This document shows, in pieces, positions 35,575 to 45,702 of a stretch of DNA of 64,000 nt. How positions within the stretch are numbered: the stretch's first letter is position 1; every line of letters starts with the position of its first letter. A model generated the notes under the pieces. That model made no database searches, was not told the origin of the DNA, and saw only the letters and a program-made list of their open reading frames with translations. The stretch covers positions 2,076,620 to 2,140,619 of the forward strand of contig JAJEKB010021601.1 in the NCBI GenBank assembly GCA_022393335.1, given 5' to 3'. The stretch is from Macrotrachela quadricornifera (Eukaryota; Rotifera; Eurotatoria; Philodinida; Philodinidae). The position numbers and the translations under genes were made by a program.

Positions 35575-36112
35575 TCACTACAAATAGAAGAATAAAAATC
35601 AAGTGAATAAAATAAATAAAATAAAAACATACGAATTCTCTTTTAGATTTATCAGCTTGAGATTTCAGACCTTCAGCGTCAGTTTTTCCTGCATTAAGTC
35701 CTGTATTAACACTTTGATCGACATTTGATTGACCTTGTTCTCCAGGTGATTCAGAAGATGGACTTCTTTTATTACTAGAACTATTTCTTTCAGTATTACT
35801 TGATCGTTGAGATGTAGAATCACCAACACCACCTGATTGTTGAGATGTAGAACTACCAAGACCACTTGTTTGTTGAGATGAACCTTTTTCACCTGGACCA
35901 CCTGATTTATGAGATAATGCGCCACTATCTCTATCAACATTTGATTGATTATTATTTCCACTATTTCTTGAACCTTGTGAAGCAAGTCCACGTACAAAAT
36001 TTGTTTGTACACCTAAAGTACAAAAGAATTATCATTCAAATAAAATAATTAATTAATTTCTTCAATTACATCGAGAATTCAATAAAAAAATTCGTGTAAG
36101 ACCACCAGACAT
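35575..36112 (-). CDS. Small protein with mitochondrial-like leader and disordered Ser/Gly/Gln body, 141 aa
   Basis: Exons (minus strand): 36112-36070, 36012-35633, then a 3-base terminal piece carrying only the stop (35577-35575). The introns are 57 and 55 bp with good GT-AG ends. The start MSGGLTRIFLLNSRC and following VQTNFVRGLASQG look like a mitochondrial targeting peptide: Arg present, no acids, amphipathic. The rest is hydrophilic, Ser/Gly/Gln/Asn-rich (SSQQTSGLGSSTSQQSGGVG), ending AEGLKSQADKSKREF. No family is recognised. If the second intron were retained, the frame would stay open for about 30 more codons and add a hydrophobic tail. Two CACGTG boxes lie about 170 bp upstream. Confidence 0.6.
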
Positions 36113-36279
36113 ATTATTTATTAGTAGTTAAATGAATAAAAATATAGAACAAAATCTAAAAGAAAATAGAATATTTTACTCGTCAATCTATATATTATTT
36201 AGTCTACATAAAGAAAGAAACACAAAAAATATTATCGAAAGCTTATTATATGATAAAAAAACGTACTCTCTGACAGCAA

Positions 36280-36298
36280 CACGTGTTTATTACACGTG
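36280..36298. promoter_or_regulatory. Paired CACGTG boxes
   Basis: CACGTG at 36280-36285 and 36293-36298, separated by 7 bp and inverted-symmetric (ACACGTGTTTATTACACGTG). They lie about 170 bp upstream of the start at 36112. CACGTG is the core site of bHLH and some bZIP factors; actual use is inference. Confidence 0.4.
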
Positions 36299-36303
36299 AT
36301 CAT

Positions 36304-37196
36304 AAAAAAAATCGTATCAATACAAAATGGTTCAACAAATATAAGAGATGAAAGTCGAATAAATCAAAAAAATTTCGCACATACTATAATGTAAATTTAA
36401 GAATCTCTTCGTGTATTTTCTTATTACGCTTATACTTCCTGTTAATATCTAATCGAATAGAATTTTGCAATTGGCTAATGCTTATTGTTTTAAATCAATG
36501 ATTATTCATTAGAGTCTAAGATCTTTTAATATTGAAGGATAATATGTACTAAAGATAGATTTTTAATTAAATATTGAAGAATAAATAAAATAAAAATTGA
36601 AATTTGTTTTATTTTGAATGAATAAAAAAATTAGAGACATCTACAGGAATATAGTGCTTACTTGTATTATGTATTTTTAATCTTTCCACTTCATATCCAA
36701 TATAAAGATGGAAAATCATTTTGCTTATTAGTTCGATATCACATCGGCTAATACTTATCAGCATAACTTCAACAACTCTATATACACTAAATACAGCTGT
36801 CTGTAAAAAAACTTGCAAAATTCTTCTATCAATATTATTTTCAATACAAGTGTTTTTTCGAGTTTTTTTATAGTGTGATGAATAGCCCATGACAAACAGT
36901 ACACGATTCTATAATTTAATATTCGACCTGTTCACTTGTAGAAGAAAAATAAGACAAACATTCTTTTTTCTGATGGAAGAAAAAAAATTATAATAGAAAT
37001 TTCAACATTTCTGACTTTTTCACCTGGAAAATGTTTACTAATTGGGACCCTTCTTCAAACGTTTTGTATAAGAATTGATAGTTTATAACGAGTAATATCG
37101 AATATCATCACAGTTCAATATTTTATTCGTTCACCTTCACAATCAATAAGAGGTAAACGTCTTTTTCCATAGACGTCACACAATTTTTTACAATAT
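36304..37196. other. Intergenic, nothing recognised
   Basis: A 93-codon minus-strand frame at 36609-36890 has no recognisable motif and no splice evidence; it is probably chance. Confidence 0.4.
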
Positions 37197-37198
37197 TA

Positions 37199-37707
37199 CC
37201 CATGTTGCACATTTATTCTTGGTACCGCCGGTATACCGCGTTATTTGAAAATACCGACGGTATACCGACGATTTACTGGCGGTAGCTCTTAAACTCTCCG
37301 GTTCTCATTGTAAACGCTCACAAAGGCTCTTTTCTATCAGAATCGCAATGTTTTAATAAATAAAATTCATAATTACTGAGAAAGAAACCGGTTTTTCATA
37401 TATTTTACTTATTAAATATTTTGCAGCGCCCTCTTTAATAGAAAAATTATCTCGAGATTGGGACCAATTTGTGCTCTGTGGCTGGTACAGGTAGCTCAAG
37501 CGCATCGACAATATACAGTGCCAACGAAAGCAGAGCGATTTTGAGAGTTTTAACAGACTTTAAAAATATTTAGCGGTTTAAACATAAGCTATTACGATGT
37601 TTTATTTTCAAAAAAAACCGGCGGTATACCGCCAGTATAGCGCACATTATACCGGACGGTCAACCGACGGTTTACTGGCGGTTTTTGTCCGGTTTGAATC
37701 ACATGGG
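37199..37707. mobile_element. TA-flanked foldback element with ACCGCCGGTATACCG motif arrays
   Basis: The ends CCCATGT and ACATGGG are flanked by TA (37197-37198, 37708-37709). Both arms are made of a CG-rich palindrome family: TACCGCCGGTATACCGCG, ACCGACGGTATACCGACG at the left; ACCGGCGGTATACCGCCAG, ACCGGACGG, ACCGACGG at the right. The core is ordinary sequence without a gene. Confidence 0.85.
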
Positions 37708-37744
37708 TACTATCAATATTTCGAAATTCTTCAGCTAAAAAAAG

Positions 37745-38130
37745 TTAGAGATCATTAATATTTACAGGTTTTCTTTTTTGTACATTGCGTTTCACTATCG
37801 ACCATATATTCTCGATTGGATTTACATCCGGACTGTTAGATGGCCAGTCTAATAATTCTGGTACATGTTGGTGGATAATTTCTGTACAAATATGACTTCT
37901 ATGTTTTGAATCATTATCCTGCTGTAGACGCCAGTTTTCATCAAACTGGTCTAAAAGGAAAGTATAAATAGGTAATATTACGTTATTTTGTTTCGTTACT
38001 TACGTCTGTCAACAGGAAGAAGATAATCTTCAAGAATTGAAGCATAATACAGACCATCAAGATTACATCGAAACATGTAATAGGTCAATACGCCTTTCAC
38101 ACTTCTCGCACCTCAAATATGAACTTTTTG
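37745..38130 (-). pseudogene. Tc1/mariner transposase fossil (C-terminal catalytic part)
   Basis: The minus strand reads KGVLTYYMFRCNLDGLYYA then LEDYLLPVDR, a 50-bp intron-like gap with GTAAGT...TTTTAG ends, then NWRLQQDNDSKHRSH (second catalytic Asp in QQDND) and LLDWPSNSPDVNPIENIWS (third acidic residue Glu in PIENIW). This is the hallmark of Tc1/mariner DDE transposases. Just upstream, a Trp codon in the expected V-W-G position is a TGA stop, so the copy is dead. It lies 37 bp from the foldback element at 37199-37707, but common origin is not shown. Confidence 0.85.
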
Positions 38131-38499
38131 ACGGATTTTACTAGTATTTCGGTATTCGAAAAGGTAAGAAATCACACTTCTCTATATACAGCGTGCAGTA
38201 TGTCTGTCGAGGGTTTAGTTCTTAAAAAATGACCTATACAGTTGCTTATATTAGTAGACAAAATGTTTAAAGAAGAATAACTACTTTTGTGCAAGTTTTT
38301 TTGCAAACACCTGTAATAACACTAGCATTTCTTTGAAGTAGAAATGACGGAAAATTTCGTATCGTGTCGAACTACAGAGAAGTATAGAAGTCTGCTTTTT
38401 CCTCCTTGGTGTAGGGAGAAAGAAAGATAGTGTATCTTTAATAAGAAGAATGACAATTTGTTTATTAAAAGATTAAATTGAACTCCGCGATAAAAAAAT
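38131..38499. other. Short intergenic spacer
   Basis: No feature seen; presumed 3' flank of the NHL-repeat gene. Confidence 0.4.
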
Positions 38500-39426
38500 T
38501 CAAACAGAAATGATCGATCGTTTAACTAAAAATCGTTGAACTCGATGATTATGCTGATCAGCGACATACATATTTCCATGTCGATCGAATGACAAACCCT
38601 TGGGAGCATTTAACTGATTCGCTTCTCGACCGGAACCATTTCCGCCAGCAATCACAGTTCCCTGTGTCACACCGCGGTACCAACGCATCACTCTATCATT
38701 GTCGTAATCTGCCACATAGATTGTGCCCAATACATCGACGAACACTCCTTCAGGATAAGCCAATTGATCCCGAGAACACCCTGGACCTTGACCACCAGCC
38801 ACAATAATCCCTTCTTTGACATCTTTCATCCACTTCATCACACGATGGTTATTATGATCCGACACATAAACAGAATAATCTCGATCGCCAAAGACATGAT
38901 GAGGCGAGTCGAGTTGATTAGGAGAATCACCTCTTCCATTTCCACCAGCCACGACTGTTCCATTCTTCTCTCCTATTCGATATCGTCTCACTTCATCCTT
39001 TAAACGATCAGAGACGTAAAGAAATCTCTGATCGTCCATCGTCAATCCATAACAATCGATATTCGGGATTAGCGTTTCCCAAATTGTTGTACCACGTCGA
39101 CAAGACTGTACTCTCCTATTTTTCGAATCGCAGATAATGAGACTATCTGTCTCTTTATCAAGAATGACATCTGTCGGTTCACTTAAATGACCATTCTTGC
39201 CGGCCACAACTTGACCATTCGTTGCATCCGCCTTCCATTTTACAATACGATGATTATAAAAGTCAGCAATGAAGACAGTTTGATTTTCAGCTACATACAG
39301 ACCGAAAGGCCCGTTGAGCTGATTATTTTGATTGCCTTCTGTGTAGTTTTCAGCGACAGTGACCGCCTTCTGCTCCCATTTACCTGCAAGAGAGTAAAAG
39401 AGAAGAATTCTCGAGAAATTTTTCAT
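38500..39426 (-). CDS. NHL-repeat beta-propeller protein, start uncertain
   Basis: At least five NHL repeats of about 50 residues are visible, each with a pattern like NQLNGPFGLYV...VFIADFYNHRIVKWK or NQLDSPHHVF...VYVSDHNNHRVMKWM, ending YVADQHNHRVQRF. NHL repeats fold into a beta-propeller used for protein or ligand binding. The ATG at 39426 gives 308 residues, but a good acceptor (TCTCTTGCAG) at 39384 suggests this is really a last exon (38500-39383, entering in phase 1) with upstream exons unidentified. Stand-alone NHL-repeat proteins with an N-terminal anchor or other domain are common in rotifers (general impression). Function unknown. Confidence 0.8.
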   Translation of the reverse strand: MKNFSRILLFYSLAGKWEQKAVTVAENYTEGNQNNQLNGPFGLYVAENQTVFIADFYNHRIVKWKADATNGQVVAGKNGHLSEPTDVILDKETDSLIICDSKNRRVQSCRRGTTIWETLIPNIDCYGLTMDDQRFLYVSDRLKDEVRRYRIGEKNGTVVAGGNGRGDSPNQLDSPHHVFGDRDYSVYVSDHNNHRVMKWMKDVKEGIIVAGGQGPGCSRDQLAYPEGVFVDVLGTIYVADYDNDRVMRWYRGVTQGTVIAGGNGSGREANQLNAPKGLSFDRHGNMYVADQHNHRVQRFLVKRSIISV

Positions 39427-41973
39427 TTTCTATCTTTCTCATTAACATAGTGCGTTTTCGCGCATTGTCCCATCTCTCTCGTATGACTCTTTCGACATTT
39501 TCTGAAATCTTCTAGTGTTGTCTCACTTGTCGTCCAATCCTATCGTCATTTTCCTACAATTGTAACTTTTTTTCTCATTTCATAGAAACTCTCGTGATTT
39601 TTGACATTACTTATTTGTTTTTTTCACGAAGTTTTTCGGCATCAACCAGGGTGCCCAAACTCACCCACTAGAGGTAAACTTTTTCTTCATGTATTTGCAT
39701 GCGCGCATACTTCAAAATGTTACCTGTCCTCTCAGCTTTCTTTTCCATAGAGAGACAAGTGCTTTAGTTTTTGGAAGAGTCATGTACGTTACTCAAGTAA
39801 TTCAAAAACTGAAAAAATTTTGAACTATCGGAAGCACTAAACAGCCGCTGTTTCACTTTCGAACAACGAGCATTCGTTCTATGTTTTTCAATTCGTTTGC
39901 CCAAGGCGGGAAATGGTTGATTTCTCTGCTGAGTGATTCAAAAGCGGTTAGTATCGGATAGAATTGTTCGTTTTAGATCGATTTCTAATAGCGTTTTCCG
40001 TTTGAGTGATATTTTTAATGGTTGAATTGAAAGTGAAACCTGATCTTTTTGAATTTGGGATTCTTTATTGATTTTTGAAAACTACTACCTAGTTGATAGA
40101 AAATCTGAGTCGCTATTTGCTAATCTTGCGGGTAATACAGTGAAAATCGTATAAAATATGCTTTGCATACAAGAAAACGAGCTATTGAATCGTGTTGGAA
40201 GACTTTTATTATTGGGAATACATTTGGATCACAAATTATTCTTCGACTTCGGTGCATTAATAAAACAGTCTTTGACACCTGAATTGGTTAAAACAAATGT
40301 TACCACCGTCTATTTAAAAACGTTGTGCTTATGTCCATTTTCGAATTCTTCTCGAGCAACAATAGAAAGAAGCTCGTGAGCTTCATTATTTGAAAGAGTA
40401 CATTGACATACTTCATTATGAAAAATGTGATTCCTCAACAATGAACATATTGGATAAGTTTTCACATGACATTTTGAATAACATAAAAACGACACTATTC
40501 TCAAGTCGACTGTCAACTTCAAAGTAGGCATTTGGTAAAGAAAAATGTACTTTTTTACTTGCATTGACCTGCTGCACTGGCTTGTTCTATTCAGAGGGTA
40601 AGAGGATCTTCGCGAAAGCCCTGATATTGGCCAAGTCAATTTGTCATCAAGTATAGTAGAATAAAATGGGTATTAACTAAACGATCAGATTAATTTATTT
40701 TTCAGTATTATCTACAAAATTCAACCTGTAGTATCTGCCATGCTTATTGCGTAAGGTAATAATTTGTGGACGTAAGATTGATTGTAGAATGTGAAGTTTG
40801 ACTCTAGTTGTGGGCTCGAGTGTTACTCATAAAAAGGTAGAGTTCGACGATCTAAAAAAACGATCCGTTAAATCATCAAAGTGATACGAAAACTCTTAAA
40901 TCTGTGCAGAAAAATTTATATGTTTTCATTCGTAGGATTAAATGTTTTAGTATATATATAAAACATTATTTTCTTTAGTCTTGAGATGTGAAGTGTCTTT
41001 AATCTTAACAACTGGATAATGAAAATTTTTCAAGTTTTTTTAAAAATCTTCATATCTGTCTGCTAATCAACGCTTTGATTTTATATGATATTTTAAAATC
41101 GGGCCAAACCAGTGTTTTTATTTTTAGTATCCAGAACTTGATTTGTAAACAGGCTTACCGGTAGTTTTTGTGATCACTAAGCCATACACTGAAGCCAATA
41201 TCCATATCAAGCTCCTTCAATATTAAATATTTCTAAAACAACTACCCCAATATTCAAATTATATACTGATCACAAAATACTGATCAATTATTTACATTCG
41301 GAATAAAACTCGGATAAGAACAGAGGCGCACAATACTACGAATGAGTCTGCACGGTTTTTTTCTTCCAAACGAAGTCAAATGATATGTGGGATGAAAGGT
41401 TTCGTTTGGGTCGGCATTTTGATGCTAAATTCGGTGGGTCTCTATTGAGTTAAAGAGACATTGGATCATTCACAAAGTGGTATAATATATCTCCATCTTT
41501 CTGGACGTTTTGATGAAGTTCAAATGAACATTTATTCTCACTTATCTCATTCGATAGTACATTTCAAGTTCTACAAAGCGAGATAATTTTTAAAGCTAAA
41601 AACCATGGGCCATTTAGAAAATATTAGGGTAAACTACCCTCAAAGCATTATATGCCCATGCCTCTCGACCTTTTTAGCTATAAAATTGGAATGCATTTGT
41701 TTTTTTGTGTACACCACTCGGCAGAGCTTTTCAAACACTACAAAACCATGTGCTTTCCCAACTAAAAACACAGTGATCACTTGAGATATATCCAAGCACA
41801 CTATTTTTAAGACATTCTCTCGTGCCTTTTTCAATGTTATTTAGCCAATTTTGGCCAAAGGAATTACGTTTGAGTCAAAACTACTACCATATTCGAAATT
41901 AGTATCAAAATTTCAATCGACTCATGTATGTTCTGAATTTTCTTGAGAACTATTTTTCTCATCGAAAATTTGG
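39427..41973. other. Intergenic, no supported gene
   Basis: Frames at 40158-40379 (plus) and 40310-40639 (minus) overlap and have no clear family. CAGGGTGCCCAAACTC near 39648 resembles a hAT transposon end, but no partner end was found. If the NHL gene has upstream exons they may lie here. Confidence 0.35.
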
Positions 41974-41976
41974 TAT

Positions 41977-43021
41977 TGTCAAGAAATTCGGAAAAAATAA
42001 ATCCGGAAAAGAAAATCCGGAAAAATAAATCCGGAAAGAAATGAATCCGGAAAAAGATAAATCCGGAAAAAAATAAATCTGGAAAATAAAAATCTGGAAA
42101 ACGAAAAATCCGGAAAAGGAAAAATCTGGAGAAAGACAAATCAGGAAAAATTTATTCGAAGTTTATTAATTATAGAAGACACAACAAATAGAAAGAATGA
42201 AGAAGTGAAAGACAATCTGATAAGAAGTTTATTTCTTTCAAGCCACCAGTAGTGAGAGTCTGTCGAGAAGCTCGACACAATCGATGTCGTCGTTGCATTC
42301 TTCTGCTTGGTTAAAACGCCAGTCTTCGTGGTCATGTGAGCAACGGCGGAACTATCTTTGAATTAGTATGCACAATAGGTGGTCGCCATTGTGGCCTTGC
42401 CACTCTGTTGAAAAACATAGTCGTCAATGATGAGAAGAGATTTATCTTTGTTGCTGTTCACGAAAGTGTGTATCGGATAAGCGGTGGCCATTGTAAGAAG
42501 AAAAGAGGAGAAATGATAATAAATGGCAGTCATGCTGTAAGTTTTTATTTCTAACAAGTTGTTAGTGTACGGCTATTCAGCAAATTACCACACTATATAT
42601 ATGATCATAAAACAACGGGAGAGAGAACAATGCAAAGTGAAATGATGAGAGCATGAACAAAGGAAAACGACGCGAGAGAGATAGTACTAGAGAGCGAGGC
42701 GATAAGAGCATGAGCGCAGAACGAGAGAGCGGACAATACAGAAAAATTCAGGGGAGCATGAACACAGAGCATATATATATAGCTGTTTCTTTGACCTTTG
42801 TCAAACGAAACAGAAAAAGAAAAAACGTATCGAGGTGTTTTATTTCTTTTCCGAATTTTTCTTTTCCGAATTTCTTCTTTTCCGGATTTTGTCTTTTCCG
42901 GATTTATTTTTTTCCCGATTTTTATTTTCCCGATTTTTTATTTTCCTGATTTTTTATTTACCCGATTTTATTTTTCCGGATTTTTTCGTTTCCGGATTTT
43001 TATTTTCCGGATTTCTTGACA
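41977..43021. mobile_element. TA-flanked foldback element with TCCGGAAAA motif arrays
   Basis: The left end TGTCAAGAAATTCGGAAAA and the right-end reverse complement TGTCAAGAAATCCGGAAAA match; TA lies just outside (41974-41975, with one extra T, and 43022-43023). About ten units of TCCGGAAAA(n)AAA fill 41990-42150, and about ten inverted units fill 42838-43015. The 690-bp core has short frames and GA-rich sequence but no recognised protein. Frames of phenylalanine-rich peptides (FPDFYFPDF types) are translations of the arrays. Confidence 0.85.
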
Positions 43022-43023
43022 TA

Positions 43024-43583
43024 TTCGAAAATTTGACCTCTAGTTGCCTCAATAGTAGGCCAAAAACTAAATCAATAAAAAATTATTTTTATCGTTTAGT
43101 TGTTCACTATTTTGTGTTCTATTATCATTTTACAAGCTCCGAATTTCTTTTCTCTGCTCAAGTGAATTTTTTATTGATTTAATTTTTTGGCCTACTACTG
43201 AGAGCGCTCTGAGTAAGTATTTTTATGAGAAAATAATTCTCAAGAATATTCGAGATACACATGAGTCGCCTCAGCTTTTGACGCTCTCTCTCCTGGTATA
43301 TTTCATTAAGAATGTTGACCTATCTATTGTTTTACTAGAGGTTTAAACTTTTCAAAAGCGAATTTTCATGATTTTTCATTGAATTAATGGAGTACTCAAA
43401 AGTTGGCTCAGACTAACTCTTCACCAGCTTAATCAAATGAGCTAAAAACTTGTGTCTAAATGTTTCTTACATTGTTGATTTAGATGCGCATGTCAAATCA
43501 ATAAAGTACAAATTGATCCGTATTTTGGTTCCTTGATAATCTCATGGAAAGTCTCTTAAATATTTAGAGATACTAACTCACCT
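43024..43583. other. 3' flank of the caspase-like gene, nothing else seen
   Basis: A short inverted repeat (AAAACTAAATCAATAAAAAATT near 43065 and its complement AATTTTTTATTGATTTAATTTTTTGG near 43164) may be a small foldback relic. A strong donor-like AG|GTGAGT follows the caspase stop at 43576-43582. Confidence 0.4.
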
Positions 43584-44300
43584 CTACGGTTTTGACAGTT
43601 TAAATAAAACGTCTGAGCGAAGTCCAGTAACACGATAAGGCCAATACTCGTTATCGCTTTCAGTCGTGACACCTTTGCAAACGCGATTCATCATTTGGTC
43701 AATAATTAAATTGGGTGTAGTTATATGTTTGAGAAGATGAGCCGTAAAAATGCCATTTCGCCCGTTTTTTGACCCATCTACAGTCGTCTCATTTGCGTCA
43801 CATGCGAAGGCGATATAGGAACTGGCGACACCATTCATCCTTGAGAGACCCTCATGATCCTCAGAACCTTTTCCTACCGCTTCATTGGGCAAATGATATG
43901 TGCGACAACAGTCGAGCAGGAATATCGCTGCTAATGGGTCACGAATCATGAACGCGTTTAGCGTTGCTCGAACGTTTATAGCTCGATTAATAATTGTTTT
44001 TTTAGGACTGATCTTTTCATCATCAATTGGCATAAGAAAATTTTGGTCATTCCCTTGAGTTCCATGGTCAGAGAAAAAAAATACGACGAGATCTGCTAAC
44101 TTAATTGTGTTCACAAAATCTGTGATCGATTCATTCATTTTTTGATGAATCAAAATCTCATAACAAGTTACATTAAATCCTATTTTCCGCAGTTTGACAC
44201 TAAGATCTTTAGCATCATTGACACAACATCGAAGAGTTTCTCCTTCTTTGTATTCATTATTACCAATCAGGAGCACTCGTTTCTGATTTGGTGAAGTCAT
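43584..44300 (-). CDS. Caspase-like cysteine peptidase (C14), 238 aa
   Basis: A single open exon encodes a caspase-fold domain. It starts KRVLLIGNNEYKEGETLRCC and has the catalytic histidine loop VVFFFSDHGTQG (about residues 75-86) and the catalytic cysteine motif IFLLDCCRTY (about 125-134), followed by SSYIAFACDANETT and GIFTAHLLKHI. The family cleaves proteins after Asp (caspases) or Arg/Lys (metacaspases); specificity cannot be read. No prodomain, DED or CARD is visible. It resembles the short caspase-like domains found in bacteria and many invertebrates. A consensus splice donor just after the stop hints at a 3'-UTR intron or at a once longer gene. Confidence 0.85.
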   Translation of the reverse strand: MTSPNQKRVLLIGNNEYKEGETLRCCVNDAKDLSVKLRKIGFNVTCYEILIHQKMNESITDFVNTIKLADLVVFFFSDHGTQGNDQNFLMPIDDEKISPKKTIINRAINVRATLNAFMIRDPLAAIFLLDCCRTYHLPNEAVGKGSEDHEGLSRMNGVASSYIAFACDANETTVDGSKNGRNGIFTAHLLKHITTPNLIIDQMMNRVCKGVTTESDNEYWPYRVTGLRSDVLFKLSKP

Positions 44301-45372
44301 GAACTACACAAACTAAACAAATCATTTTTCCTTATTATCGTTCAATAGAGCAAAACTTTCCCACATATTGCTATTAGCGCGTGCTCCTACGATATCACAG
44401 GTATTGGAAGCCTGCTCTCTACGAAAACGAGCATAAGGTTACTTTATTCGTTTTGCATTCCCTTCCCTTCCTTCAAGAAGTGTTTAATAATGAGGAAATA
44501 TTTGGGTTTTCTCCATCCGTTCATCGAAAACTAAAACAGTAAATAGCAATGTAGCGCTGATCAAACGTTTCGATATCTTAGTTAATCATCTCAGTGTTTT
44601 GTAAACGTAACTATGCGTACTATTTGTGAAACACGATTGAAAATGCGTGTTAATGTATATAGTGAGACAGTTGAACCCACACATTGTCATTCACCGCTTG
44701 TGATAGACAAACAATCGAATGCCATATATTGAGACGGACAAACATCACGTTATTCGGGTGTTTTCGACTATGCTATCATAGTTTTATGCACTTAGAGTTT
44801 TTAAGCTTTTAAAAAATTTGTGAAGCTTGATTGAGAATTAGTATTTGGTGCAATGCATGCTTCTATAAGAGACGGACGACCCATGAATCGAAAAACATTC
44901 ATCGCTTTCGCTCCGTTTCTCTAACACACAATGTTCGATCCAGCTGAAACATTTCTTGTGGATACTAAACACTGTTTGAGGATTTACCTTTTTCACATTC
45001 ATTAAATATTGTTTTCTTCAAATAAAAATATTTGAAATACTAATAGCACCTTAACAAACGCTAACTTTTTACTGAGGCAGATTTTGTAAAATTTACGAAA
45101 AGTAAGCGGAGCAATCTATTTCGAAAACAAAAATGTAGACGCCCGAAATAATGGCTAATATCTAAAGAAAAAGTTTCAGCTCGATCGAACGTGGTATGTT
45201 GAGAAAACAGAGGCGATTCTGCACTTTTTCGACCAAAAGCTCGATTTCGTGAAAAATACAAAACAATGGCAAACGCTTTTTTTTCGGTACTTATGAATTT
45301 TAATGTTTGCATGCATAGTTATCAACTATTACACTTGTGAAACGGTTAGCGGATACATCTTCGACGTTAAAA
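44301..45372. other. Intergenic, nothing recognised
   Basis: An 83-codon minus-strand frame at 45061-45312 has no known motif. Confidence 0.4.
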
Positions 45373-45702
45373 TTTTTATAATGTTATTATTCATTTTCTC
45401 TATTTAATAGATATTGTATCTATATATAAAAGAGTGAATAAGATGATAATGGGCCATGATGAAAAAGAAATATAGCTCTACCTTTCTTTTTATTATAGGA
45501 CGATTATCGTCTTTTTTACTTTTTTATGACAAAAGAAAAGAGTTAATTGATTTCATGCTTCAATATAGTGATATCTGATATTCTCTCTCTATTAATCATG
45601 CAATGATCCATTTCACAATGAAAACTGAACAAATAAAAATCAAGATCATATATAGATACAATATCTCTTAAATAGAGAAAATGAATAATAACATTATAAA
45701 AA
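45373..45702. repeat. Inverted repeat with about 55-bp arms (MITE-like)
   Basis: TTTTTATAATGTTATTATTC at 45373 onward and CTCTATTTAATAGATATTG pair with GAATAATAACATTATAAAAA and CAATATCTCTTAAATAGAG at 45648-45702. By eye the arms are nearly identical. The middle has no coding sequence. Confidence 0.8.

Noticed and set aside
36609..36890. 93-codon minus-strand frame
   Set aside because: No motif, no splice context and composition like the AT-rich background.
39645..39690. hAT transposon end (CAGGGTGCCCAAACTC)
   Set aside because: No partner inverted end or 8-bp duplication was found; the same holds for CAGGGATGTCC near 59392.
41864..43182. Phenylalanine-rich frames (FPDFYFPDF types) on both strands
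   Set aside because: They follow the TCCGGAAAA arrays of the foldback element exactly.
38500..44300. Caspase and NHL exons as one split gene
   Set aside because: The caspase has an in-frame stop, and the donor after it is phase 2 while the NHL acceptor needs phase 1.
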